From Symbiodinium natans (lineage: Eukaryota; Sar; Dinophyceae; Suessiales; Symbiodiniaceae): DNA of 64,000 nucleotides. How positions within the stretch are numbered: the first letter of the stretch is position 1; each line of letters begins with the position of its first letter. Both the position numbers and the translations under genes were made by a program. The notes under the pieces were generated by a model. The model was not told where the DNA came from. It ran no database searches and saw only the letters and a program-made list of their open reading frames with translations. The stretch lies in contig CAJNDS010002521.1 of NCBI GenBank assembly GCA_905221605.1, positions 1 through 64,000 on the forward strand, read 5' to 3'. Of the stretch, positions 43,310-53,300 are shown one piece after another.

Positions 43310-44548
43310 TCCCCAACACACACATTCGCTCCTTTGGGAAATCACATAAGAATACGCCCCTAAACCCTAAACCCTAAACCCTAAACTCTAATAGCAAAAG
43401 AGTTGCAGCAAGGCCGTCAGCAAGCTGCGAATCACTGACGAGGACATTTGACGATTAAAACTTGTTGGGGCGTCATGTCCACTGTCCAACCCCCCCCCCC
43501 AAACCCTATAAACCCTAAACCCTGTAAACCCTACAAACCCTGTAAACCTTGTAAGCCCTATGAACCCCACATAAAGCCTGCATAAACCCTATAAACCCGA
43601 CAAACCCTAACCCCATGTTCTCGCACCGTCATCATGACAAGCTCATGCTTTAAGCTCATGCTTTCCGTTTCCTCGTGAGCATGCAGAATTGACAAATCAT
43701 AATTCCCGCCGCCTTCGGTATTCACGCCCCCTCGTCTGAACCCTAAGCCCTAAGCCCAAAACCCTAAACCCTACACCGTACACCGTATACCCTAAAACCA
43801 TAAACACGAAGCCAAGACTCCGAGCAGAAGCTGGAGTAGAATGGGCCTTCCATGACCCGATAATTGAAGCGTCTAGCAATGCTATCCTGAACCTCCAAAC
43901 GCTCCCTTCAACTTTAGTGGATGAGGACCTGTTCAGACGATTTGCTTGCCTGGCATGTCTTTCGGGGCCATGAGCTTGAGAGACACGTGTGCTTGTGACT
44001 GTAGCTTGGGTTGAGGGTTTAGGGTTTAGGCTTAAGGGTTTGGGTTTAGGCTTTAGGGTTTTGGGTTTAGGGTGTTGGGTTTAGGGTTAGGGTTTAGGCT
44101 TTAGGGTTTTGGGTTTAGCGTGTTGGGTTTAGGCTTTAGGGTTTAGGCTTTGGGCTTTGGACTTTGGGCTTTGGGCTTTAGGGTTTAGGGTTTAGGGTTT
44201 AGGGTTTAGGGACAGTTTGGCAGCCAGGTGAGCCACACGCAGAGCCGTCCGCGTCCAAGCTTTGCCTCAGAAGCGCGGCGTTGGCAAAGAAAAGCAAAAG
44301 GGTCCATGTACTAATGTTCATGTCAATCTTAAGGTTCATATTAAGATTAAAGTTCATACCCAGAGCAATATTATTAAAATGAATATTAATCTTACGACCA
44401 ACGGTAAGATATTCAGAGCGATCGTCTGGCCAGAGGGACGAGCGCGTCTGAGGGTTCTGTGTTCCTGATGTGTCCTCGTGCCCGAGCTGATGCGGCGATC
44501 ATGGAATAAACGGGTCCTCGCTTCATGCAAGCGTGAGGGAGAAAAGCT

Positions 44549-44690
44549 AATCCTAGGTAGGATATGTGGGACCCTTAAACGGGAACCCTTCTTAGCCCTC
44601 TTCTAGCTCTCTTAAACAGGGACCTTATTCAGAGGGTCTCTAACCCCGAAGGGTCCCCCTAATCCTATCCCCTAGCTAAGGAATGGGAAC
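44549..44690. mobile_element. Family G element, copy 1
   Basis: A block with CCTTCTTAGCCCTCTTCTAG, GGGACCTTATTCAGAGGGTC and GGTCCCCCTAATCCTATCCC. A second copy lies at 50893-51010. Ends are only weakly inverted (AATCCTAGGTAGGAT / AATCCTATCCCCTAGC). Confidence 0.7.
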
Positions 44691-44859
44691 CGAAGCCTTC
44701 CATGTGCGGGACATCTCCGCAGGAACCTTGGAAGTTTCAGTGTGTGCAGCACGAGCATTGAGGTAATTGTTGCTGGAATGGAAAGTCTGCAGCGCAAAGT
44801 GCTTGAGGTGACGCGGAACCGGGTGGGTTTTAGGGTTTAGGGTTTGGGGCTTAGCTGAG

Positions 44860-45009
44860 GTGATTGTTGGGGCGCTCGCTCGCGTCAACTGTGCCATTCT
44901 CAGAGTGGCAAAACCATGCAAAGCCATGACGCCAAGAGGCTTCGTGCCCCTTGGAAACCTGATCAACTTGAGACATTCTGCCCGCACCCAAGTCCTCAAA
45001 ATGTTCTAG
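44860..45009 (+). CDS. Possible RNA 2'-phosphotransferase (Tpt1/KptA-like) exon
   Basis: After a CTGAG|GTG acceptor at 44860 an open frame runs to TAG at 45007-45009. It contains NCAILRVAK, then MTPRGFVPLGNLINL. Tpt1/KptA enzymes, which remove the splice-junction 2'-phosphate from tRNA, begin with a winged helix of the pattern LRHxA...GFVPLxDLL, and the second half matches that well. The LRH motif itself is changed to LRV and only this segment is seen, so the call is tentative. A telomere-type array lies directly upstream. Confidence 0.33.
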   Translation: MIVGALARVNCAILRVAKPCKAMTPRGFVPLGNLINLRHSARTQVLKMF

Positions 45010-45078
45010 AAGCCCTACAAGACCTACGCCCTAAACCTTCAATCCCAACAATAGAAAATGTCTAGCCTAAACTCCAAG

Positions 45079-46758
45079 GTGTTGATGCGCAGACCATGAG
45101 CCGGTTTGCGGACGGCTGCGTGCAAACGCTTCCCCAGGCCAGGCTTGCGGATGTAAATGAGGTATGCTTTTTGATTCCTGTGGAGCTTCAGATGTTCGGG
45201 GTTTAGGGTTTAGGGTTTGGGGTCTAGGGCAATGGTTTAGGGATGGTTTAGGGTTTAGGGTTGTGGCAAGTATCTTCCAGTATCGGAAATCGTCTCCACT
45301 GTCCAGGCGACCCCTTTGGAGCTGGCCCGGCTCATGCATGCCTGCATGTCCTGAGCCTACGAGTCTAGGGTTTAGGGCATAGTGTTTAGAATTTGAGGGT
45401 TTAGGGTTCAGGGATTAGCGCCCAAGCCTACGACGATGCCCTTTTCAGCGCTGTTTTTTTTCACGATTTGCTGGCAGTCTCCCATCCAAGCATGTTGAGA
45501 CACAAGTTGACACCGTGACTGCCGACCCTAAACCCTGAGCCCTAAGCCTTAAGTCCTAAGCCCTAAACCCTAAACCCGAATTCCAGTTGAGCAGCTGCCA
45601 GTGGGCCGTGGGCTACGGTAATTCCTGTATCAGCCGAGGAGCGTGTCCTGCCATGCACCGGATCTCTTCACTGCGTGTGTCCTGCAGAGCCGCGAGCAGG
45701 CGTTTCCGTTTAGAAATTGCCACCTGCGACCCCAAATAGTAGGACTCCCTTCAGGACCCCAACAAGGTACCCCTAACTTCGGAAACCCCCACATCTCACC
45801 TTTGAATCAGCACCGAGACGCGTTGGCCGTCTCAAACGCTTGCCCGAAACTCGCCCCGACCGGCACCGAATAGGATGCAGCATGTAAGCAATCTACTAGT
45901 ATCTACTGCTCACCAAGCAACATTCACAAAGCCACCTCCGAACCTTGCTGGAAGCAGGCAGCGAGCATGGATCCTACTGGCCTCTCTGCGGCTGCCTACG
46001 CCTTTGGCCAGTGCTTTGAGGCCGGCGTGGCAAGTGACGATTGAATGTTTGTACAGCCTTGCAGCCTTGAGACCCCGAGTAGAAAAGGCGAGGCCAGCCC
46101 TCCTCTGCGCAGTGTGCGAAGTCTGTGAAAGGTTGCCGATGTGTCGCACATCCGCTACCTGCAGAAAATCTTCAGACACATCCGACTGGTGCGCCTCCTT
46201 CTGCGTCGATGGTCAGAGCAATGCATTGTAAGAGCCCCCCCGTCTTTCCCAGAGGTTTCGAGGAACAATGCAAGGGCTTACACACGGCAGCGGGCAATGG
46301 GACTTTAGGGCGCCAAATGACCAAGCGATACCAAGCGTCAAGGATGCTCACCAAGCTGCTTTTTCTTCCTCGATGTCAGAACCTCTGCCACCTGTTTGCG
46401 AGTCGGACTCCTCTTCTTGGGCCAGGCTGCCGTTTCCAGCTTGCCACTTTTCCTGCCCCGCGAGATCGCCGGGACCTCGGAAATCGAACTAAAACCCCCT
46501 AAACTAACCAACGGCCTGAGGAGGAGAAAAGGGGACAGAAAGAGAGAGAGAGAGAGCGCGACTGTGGACGCAACGCGCCTTGTGCGCAGGGAAGAAGAAG
46601 AAGAAGAAGAAGAAGAAGAAGAAGAAGAAGAGAGTTCCCTCGTCTGGTTGGGAGCCCTCAAGTGTGCGGAAGAGAAGAGACCAGACGAGACGAGCGGAGG
46701 AGAGGAGAGGAGAGGAGAGAAGGAATGAAGGAAGGAGGGAGGGAGGGATCGAAGGACT

Positions 46759-46799
<41 letters not shown>

Positions 46800-48930
46800 C
46801 AGCGAGCTCACATGGGCCCCTAAGCCCGCTGCACAATGAGGGTTTCCGAACTTGGGGGGGGTAGCTTCTTGGGGTCCTTATTCTCAGGGAGCCCTACTAT
46901 TTGGGTCGATGTATTCGGGGTCCCTTATGTTCGTAAAGCCCCGTTGGAAGAAGTGCGCACACGCCGTGGCCGAGGTGAGTCTGCTCAAAACCTACGCTCG
47001 GTGGCAGATCACCTTTGAATGCGTCCACTTGCGCAAGGTGCTGCAGCTATCCATCGCAGACATGCTTGCTTTGGTTGTAAATCTGAATCCAGACTGCATC
47101 CCGCACTCAAAACGCCGGACGACAATACAATGCCCACTCTGCATCGTTTGTGGATTCACAAAGTTGAGCCTGGGTATAAGGAGCTAAGCCCTCAACCCTA
47201 AACCCATAGCTGCCTTAACCCTGCAACCCGAAAGCCCCAAACTCAACCCATCGTTGTTGCAGGTTGCTGAGCGGATGATCGCGACCAGCGGCCAGTTCGA
47301 CCTGGACAGCGCTGCCAGACTCTCACGCTTGCAATATGAGTCCTATAAGTGGATCAACTTGGGTTCCACCCTAAAACCCTAAACCCCGAACCCTAAACCC
47401 TAAACCCTGATAGCCACCTTCGGCCCGGAGTAATTTCATCCGTGGATGGCAACTCGCCTCACGTGCTTAGATCCCGGAGTCTGAATGATGCCGGGACCAG
47501 AATTTGGCAGTCTCATGTCACTTGCTTCAGGCGCGATATTATCAGCAGCGTCACGTCCAACGTGCATGTTGGTCTGAAGTGCTCTTGAAGACTTTTGGTG
47601 GGAAAGCAAGGTCACAGGTTTGCACAACCTGGCGCTGCTGTTCTGCCCGGCCTGCTTGCCATATGAATGTAGTTGAACTCTCTTGTTAGATCGAAGATGC
47701 ACCCCCCATAAGGGCAATGCTTCTCCAAGCTTTGCGACAGACCAGACTTGATGTGTGCACAAGTTTTGAGCATGATAGAACTTGCTGTGACAGATATCTA
47801 GGAAAAGTTCGGAGTTTCCACTGCTGCATTACTGGTAGCCACTCGTCAGTAGGTGGGGGTTTACGAAATTTGGGGTACCTTATTGGGGTCCGACTGATAA
47901 AGGAATCCTACTATTTGGGGTCCATATCAGGGGCCCCTATTTTCGGAAACCCACCCCAGGAAGATCTGCCCAAGAAGTGCAGGGCAAATGTTGGGATAGC
48001 GGGAAGGACGTGCTTCACTTGAGACATGTCGTGAACATCCAAGAAGGTTTTGTGCAGAGAGGGTTTAGGGTTTAGGGTTTAGGGTTTTCGGGTACATAAC
48101 ATCCTTCGGGTTGGGTTACTTTGGACCCGTAGGATCAAGGGATGAAGACTCATACCCCTAAGGTTGGACCCCTAAAGGTTCCACCTAGTATGCTCCTAAT
48201 GAGGCCCTTATATTCCCTTAGGGATCCTTAAAAGGGAACCCCAAAACCCAAGGGTACAACCTAAAGGGTCCAAGGTAGACCCCCGAGAATGGAGCTGCTC
48301 CACGTGTCACGCTCCGTGTTGGAGGTTACACGTTGTAGGGCCGGAAGTGCTCTGGGTTTTGGGTTAAACCCTAAACCCTAAACCCTCCTTTGAGCCAGGA
48401 TGCAGCGCAATACCATGCGCTCAGAGCGCACGGCCGCGCTTGGCGCGGCTCGGGAGGCCTTTTCATCCGTCTGTGGTGTCGAGTGTTTGGGGTTTTTCGT
48501 GTTAGGAGGTCAGAGTCTAGGAACCCTAAACCCTGAACCCTAAACCCTAACCCTAAACCCTAAACCCAGGGTTCGGGTTTAAGGTAGAAGCCTCCGAGAG
48601 CCCTCAGCATCAGTGGGCTCCTCAAATCCCCTCGACTTTCCCTTTTTTATGAGCGCAGCAGGTGCTTGCAGAAGCTGCGAGGAATCTGCTGCTGCCGGCC
48701 CACGGCCCAGCTGCTCTCTCACTTCTCAAGCACATGCAGCATACGTTGGCTTGCACCGAGTGACATCACTTTCTAAGCAACGGTTTCGCCAAAATATGAC
48801 CCGCCCTTCCCCAGTACACTCCTAGCACCCTGGCATCCGGTGTAGCTGAAGAGGGCAAAGGCCCTGCTGCTCTGGGAGCCCTCGAAGTGCTCAACTCCTT
48901 CTCAAGCTTGGAAGCAGACCGCGGAGAGAT
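45079..48930 (+). CDS. Unrecognised gene made of helical exons
   Basis: Protein-like segments are 45079-45161 (VQTLPQARLADVNE, followed by a GT donor), about 45275-45352 (SEIVSTVQATPLELARLMHA), about 46944-47040 (AHAVAEVSLLKTYARWQ), 47263-47365 (ERMIATSGQFDLDSAARLSR), about 48660-48752 (VLAEAARNLLLPAHGPAALS) and about 48826-48930 (AALGALEVLNSFSSLEADRG). All look alpha-helical and Ala/Leu-rich, as in helical-repeat RNA-binding or scaffold proteins. I recognise no signature. They may be one gene or two. Confidence 0.3.
45733..45792. mobile_element. Family C element, copy 16 (right half)
   Basis: CCCCAAATAGTAGGACTCCC through GGTACCCCTAACTTCGGAAA to CCCCC. The left half is absent. Confidence 0.65.
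46535..46800. repeat. Polypurine tract: GA, GAA and GGAGA microsatellites
   Basis: GA runs near 46542 and 46762-46795, about 13 GAA units at 46591-46630, and GGAGA units at 46695-46730. The + strand is almost pure purine over most of this stretch. The Glu-rich and Lys-rich frames are artefacts. Confidence 0.92.
46839..46942. mobile_element. Family C MITE-like element, copy 17
   Basis: Runs from GAGGGTTTCCGAACTTGGGG to CCTTATGTTCGTAAAGCCCC. It ends right before the AHAVAEVSLL segment. Confidence 0.8.
47855..47955. mobile_element. Family C MITE-like element, copy 18
   Basis: Runs from GGGGGTTTACGAAATTTGGG to GGCCCCTATTTTCGGAAACC. Confidence 0.82.
48110..48284. mobile_element. Unassigned inverted-repeat element
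   Basis: GGGTTACTTTGGACCCGTAG on the left pairs with GGGTACAACCTAAAGGGTCC on the right, with CCCTTAGGGATCCTTAAAAG inside. Possibly related to families F and G. Confidence 0.5.
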
Positions 48931-49305
48931 GGTACCAGTATGCCAACGTATGCCCACACCATCCGGACCCGCGCTCAAGCGCTGCAGGAGGTCACGGAGC
49001 CCTTACGCACAGAGACCCCAGGTGTTGCAGACCCACATTCTGAGCTGCCCCCTCTGTAGAGGCCTTGCTCTAAACGAGCCATGGGGCGGAGCCCCAGGAG
49101 GCCAGGACAGGCTCTTCTGTGCACCGCCGCCGCGTTCGGCGGCCTCGTTTTGCACCTGGGCGATGTGTTGATTCGCACCTATCAGGGGGCCTTCTTTCAC
49201 GTGCCTCGCAGCCTAAGTGCGCACATCTCTTGCTTAGGTACAAGGGCGCTAGGATGCGCACGATGTAGAACCTTTTTGGGGCACGATGACCGGGCACATC
49301 CTCAA

Positions 49306-49428
49306 CCACTATTTGCTTAAGAACCCCCCCCCCCCCCCAAATGGCAACGTTTTCCTTATAAGGCCAATAAATATAAACGGATTATGTTCTGTTAGTTTCT
49401 CTGGGGTTCTTAAGCACAAAGTAGTCAA
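49306..49428. mobile_element. Family D MITE-like element, copy 4
   Basis: Left CTATTTGCTTAAGAACCCCC, right GGGGTTCTTAAGCACAAAGT. The middle has TTCCTTATAAGGCC. Confidence 0.83.
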
Positions 49429-49552
49429 CCCCAGGCTGTCTCGCAGCTGGACATTTGTGCGCCTCACAGCGCGCCCGCTGGTCCAGCCGACTGATGCCGG
49501 CGCAATCCTTCGGCGCTGGCCGCAGAGGTGGACGGACTCTAGCAGATTTGGG

Positions 49553-49666
49553 GGGCGGGGGGGGGTTCCCAAACTTAGGGTAGTCTTGTTTTGGGAGTTC
49601 CTTCAATGAGGATTGTATCGTTTTCTGGGGTATATAAGGGGTACCACCTACTTTGGGAAGGCCCAT
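49553..49666. mobile_element. Family C MITE-like element, copy 19 (diverged)
   Basis: Runs from GGGGGGGTTCCCAAACTTAG to GGGGTACCACCTACTTTGGG. Confidence 0.68.
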
Positions 49667-50300
49667 TTTGGTTCCCGAAGCTCCACACAGCCTCCCACAC
49701 AGCCTCTAATCAGTCGCGTGGGGTCGCGTGCTGAACTGCGAAGAAGCAGCAAGAGCGTCTCCTTGGTTTCGCCCCCTTTGGCAGCTGACATCACAAATCT
49801 TATCAAGCTCAGTAACTGAAACTAACTACTAATTTCGAACTGCCTTCAGGTGGACTGGCCGAAGGGTTGCCCTGCATGCAGCCACCCAGGCTCGGTGACA
49901 TTGCAAGCAAGTGCCAGCAAAGCGAGCAGCAACGTGTCGACAGAGAAACGCCAGTGGCACGGTCAATCCTGAGCTTCTTGACAGGCTTCGGAGGAGCTGA
50001 CAGGGCTGCAGGACTGCCAAAAGATTGGGAACTGTGCAGGAGACATAGTGAAACATGGACCGCTAAGCTCAGCAAACTTGGCGCCCCTGTCATCGTCTGT
50101 CAGAGGAGTGGATGGAAGAGGGCGGGGCTCTATCGTCTGGGCTCCGCTTGGCTGACCTGCCAGGCAGAATGGTTGCAGCACAGTGGAACGTTTTTTTAGT
50201 CCACGAGACATCATGAGACACAGATATGAAAGTGCATGTTACTTCACCCTAAACCCCAAACCCCAAACCCTAAACCCTAAACCCTGCATCTGCAAACAAG

Positions 50301-53300
50301 GCTTCAAGTTCAGCCTCATCGCTGGTGAGAGTGGGGTGAAGGCTGGCGACGTGCTGTTGCGCGTGCCGGCATCTATGCACATCTCGCCGTCTTCCGTGCG
50401 CGCCGAGGCATCAACTAGCAGATCCCGACAATCTGTTCTTGTCCCAAGGGTCATGTTACTACATGGGTTAAACCCTAAACCCTACACCTTATAGCCCTAA
50501 ACCCTAGACCCCAAACCCTACTGTAAACCTCAAACCCTAAACCCTGGTTCCAATCAGATTGCGCCCTTGTGATGTGACGCTACTGGGTGGTGATTCCGGA
50601 AGCACAAGCGCAGACTCGCCGATGCGTCTCCAAGTTCTGAGGCTCTTCGCCCCTAAACCCTAAACCCTTAACCCTAAATCCTAAACCCTAAACCCTAAAC
50701 CCTAAACCCTAAACCCCTAGCCAAGGCTCCTCAGCACTAGGGAAGCTGTTGGAGCCACTTCAGCTGGACGACAGCGCAGCTCGGCAGCCATTTAGTAGTT
50801 AGCAAAGGGGAAGGTTCGCCAGGTTCCTAGGGTGTAGGGTTTAGGGTTTAGGGCTTAGGGTTCAGGGTTTAGGGTTTAGGGTTTAGGGTTTAGGGCCCTG
50901 AAAAGGGAGCCCTTCTTAACCCTCTTCTGGCTCTCCTAATCAGGGACCTTATTCAGAGGGTCGATATCCACAAAGGGTCCCCCTAATCCTATCCCCTATA
51001 TGTGGGCATGTCCCACAATGCGGGTAACCCCGGTTCTATCCCAAATGTAATCGAACCCCCTTTGATGGACTCACTCCCTCAAAAGAGAATCCCATGTCCG
51101 GAAACCTCCATCGACCATTTTGCTTACGAACCCTAAAACTATTAAAATGTTTTAATCCCTAATCTGCCCTTACAAGGAAGATATTTTTAAGTTTAATCCC
51201 TAATTTGCCCTTATAAGGAAGATAGCATTTTTGGGGGGGTTCTTAAGCGAATCGTAGCCATGCTTGTTTTGTATCTCTTGGGTCTGAGCCGCGAGTGCCA
51301 AGGCGACGTTGGCTCTTGGCCTTCTCGCCGAGGCTCAGACGCTTCTGCAAATTTGAGTGCGAGGTCGTGCGACAGCTATAGGTTCCTTAGGAATTATGTT
51401 TCATGTCCGTGTATACATATATATAGCCCAAGGGTAGATTATAGTCCTAAGCAGAGTACAGCTAATACCACATAGTGTGACATGACGTGACAGCAAGCAG
51501 CAGAGTTTGAGGTGAGCAAGAAGGAGTCCAGCAAGTTTTGGCCGTACCTCAGGCAGGAACAAGCGTGATTGCACTTGCACGAATACAGCGCATGATGCTT
51601 GTTCGTTCAAAGTTCGGACAGGATCTTGCCTGGCGCGAGCGATCTTCACATTCCGCTGCTGTGGCCAGAGGAAGACAGAAGGCCGCTGTACATTTCAAGT
51701 TGAGGTGTCTTCCCATCACAAAGACACAACATCCACCGCAGTGCATCAAGAACGGCCAAGACTCAAGACATGCTGCTCACGATCATGACACACGCGTGAT
51801 ACCTGTAACCCTAAACCCCAAACACTAAACCCTAAACCTTAGACCCTAAACCCTGAACCCTAAACCCTAAACCCTAAAACCCTAAGCCCTCCTGCCATTG
51901 CAGTTGCATGCGGTCCTTGCAGGCGTCTCCTCGCTGGCAGCCCGCTGGACCTGGCGGCGGAGCAGCAACGACTAGGGCTCCTTGAGTGCCCTGGTCTGAC
52001 ATTAGGGTTCACGAAAATAGGGGACCCTAAAACAGACCCCCCCTGAATAGTAGGATTCCCTTATAATGAGGAGGCCGATAAGGTACCCTGGTTTCGGAAA
52101 CCACCAATGTCAGGGTCAATAAGGTGGCTGTTGGGGGGTGTCAGGGACACACCGGTCTGCTTCAGATGCGTGAAGGGTGTCTGAAGATTGTCACTGCTGT
52201 CACAACAGCAGTGCATGGCAATTCAACATGAGGCAGTGGAGCGGCATCCAAGAAATGGCCAAAGACGTGCCCGACCTCTCCGCCGAGTTAACGGAGGAAG
52301 AAGCGATCAAGGGAGAAAGTTGAGTGGTTGAGGGCACCATTGCACTGGCCGGCAGGGCGGTTACGCATAGATAACGCATTGTCAGTTGTGCCAGCAGAAC
52401 CCCACAATGACCCAACCAAGCACGCGCATTTCCTTGCGCAGCTGTCATGTTGAGGAGGACTGGCTTTGGGCACATGCCATCGTGCTGACACGTGCCCTGC
52501 CCTTCGGCAACGAGCTGTCCCTGATACCTGGACTGGACTTGGCCAACCACGAACTCGGGTCCAACAACACCTGCTCCATTGGCGTGCAGCTTCGACAGCA
52601 CATGGGGGGGGGGGGGGGGTACGAAAACAAGCAACCCCTAATATAGATCCCCATATGGTAGGAGTCCTTGTTTACAAGGACCCCCAATAAGGTACCCCCC
52701 TAATTTCTAAACCCCCTCCCCCCACATGAGCCGACGATGGAGGTGGCTGCCCTAGGCCCTTGTCCCTCTACTTCATGCAACTTGGATCAGTTCCCGTAAT
52801 ATCCCCAAATAGCGAGACTCTCTTTACAGCCCCGAGCAACCATTGCAGCGGAGCAATCGGATGCGACCAAGGTCCATAAGAACGCAGCTCACACTGTGCC
52901 GATTTCACAAAAAGAGGATCCTAAAAAGTAAGCACGAATCAGCGATTCAGTTCATTCATGGGCTCGCCAGGGAAGGACTGGGGCGCCATGAAATAGCGAT
53001 TGTCACTGCCGCACATAGCGGGAAAAACGCAAAACCTTCCTGGGCGGGTGCGGAGCCAAAAGCACGGTGAGAAACGGGCAAAAAGCGGACTGTCCCATAC
53101 CTGCCCGGGACACTGCATGACCGGGCCCCAGTGAGCGCAGAATTAAAACGGCGCCCCGAGCGGGTGCGCGCAAGAGAAGAACAACGCCCCCCGCCCTCCA
53201 CAGGGCGGGGGGCTCGCTTTGTTCCGCACCCGCATGTCCCAGAGATTTTGGTTCTGCGCCCGCTCAGGGCCCGGTCACATGCTCACTCTTGCCTTTCTTA

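Larger units (their letters stand above)
42380..44859. other. Spacer downstream of the metacaspase
   Basis: No recognised gene. Contains telomere-type arrays (42692-42765; variant array 43370-43610; 43735-43805; 44010-44215, rich in TTTAGGC and TTTGGGC variants), an AT microsatellite (42895-43040), a family B copy (43199) and a family G copy (44549). A 68-codon open frame at 44262-44468 shows no motif. Confidence 0.55.

Noticed and set aside
49660-49690. Spliced-leader-like CCATTTTGG
   Set aside because: Only a short match followed by TTCCCGAAG instead of the expected leader end. It overlaps the end of a family C element, so chance is likely.
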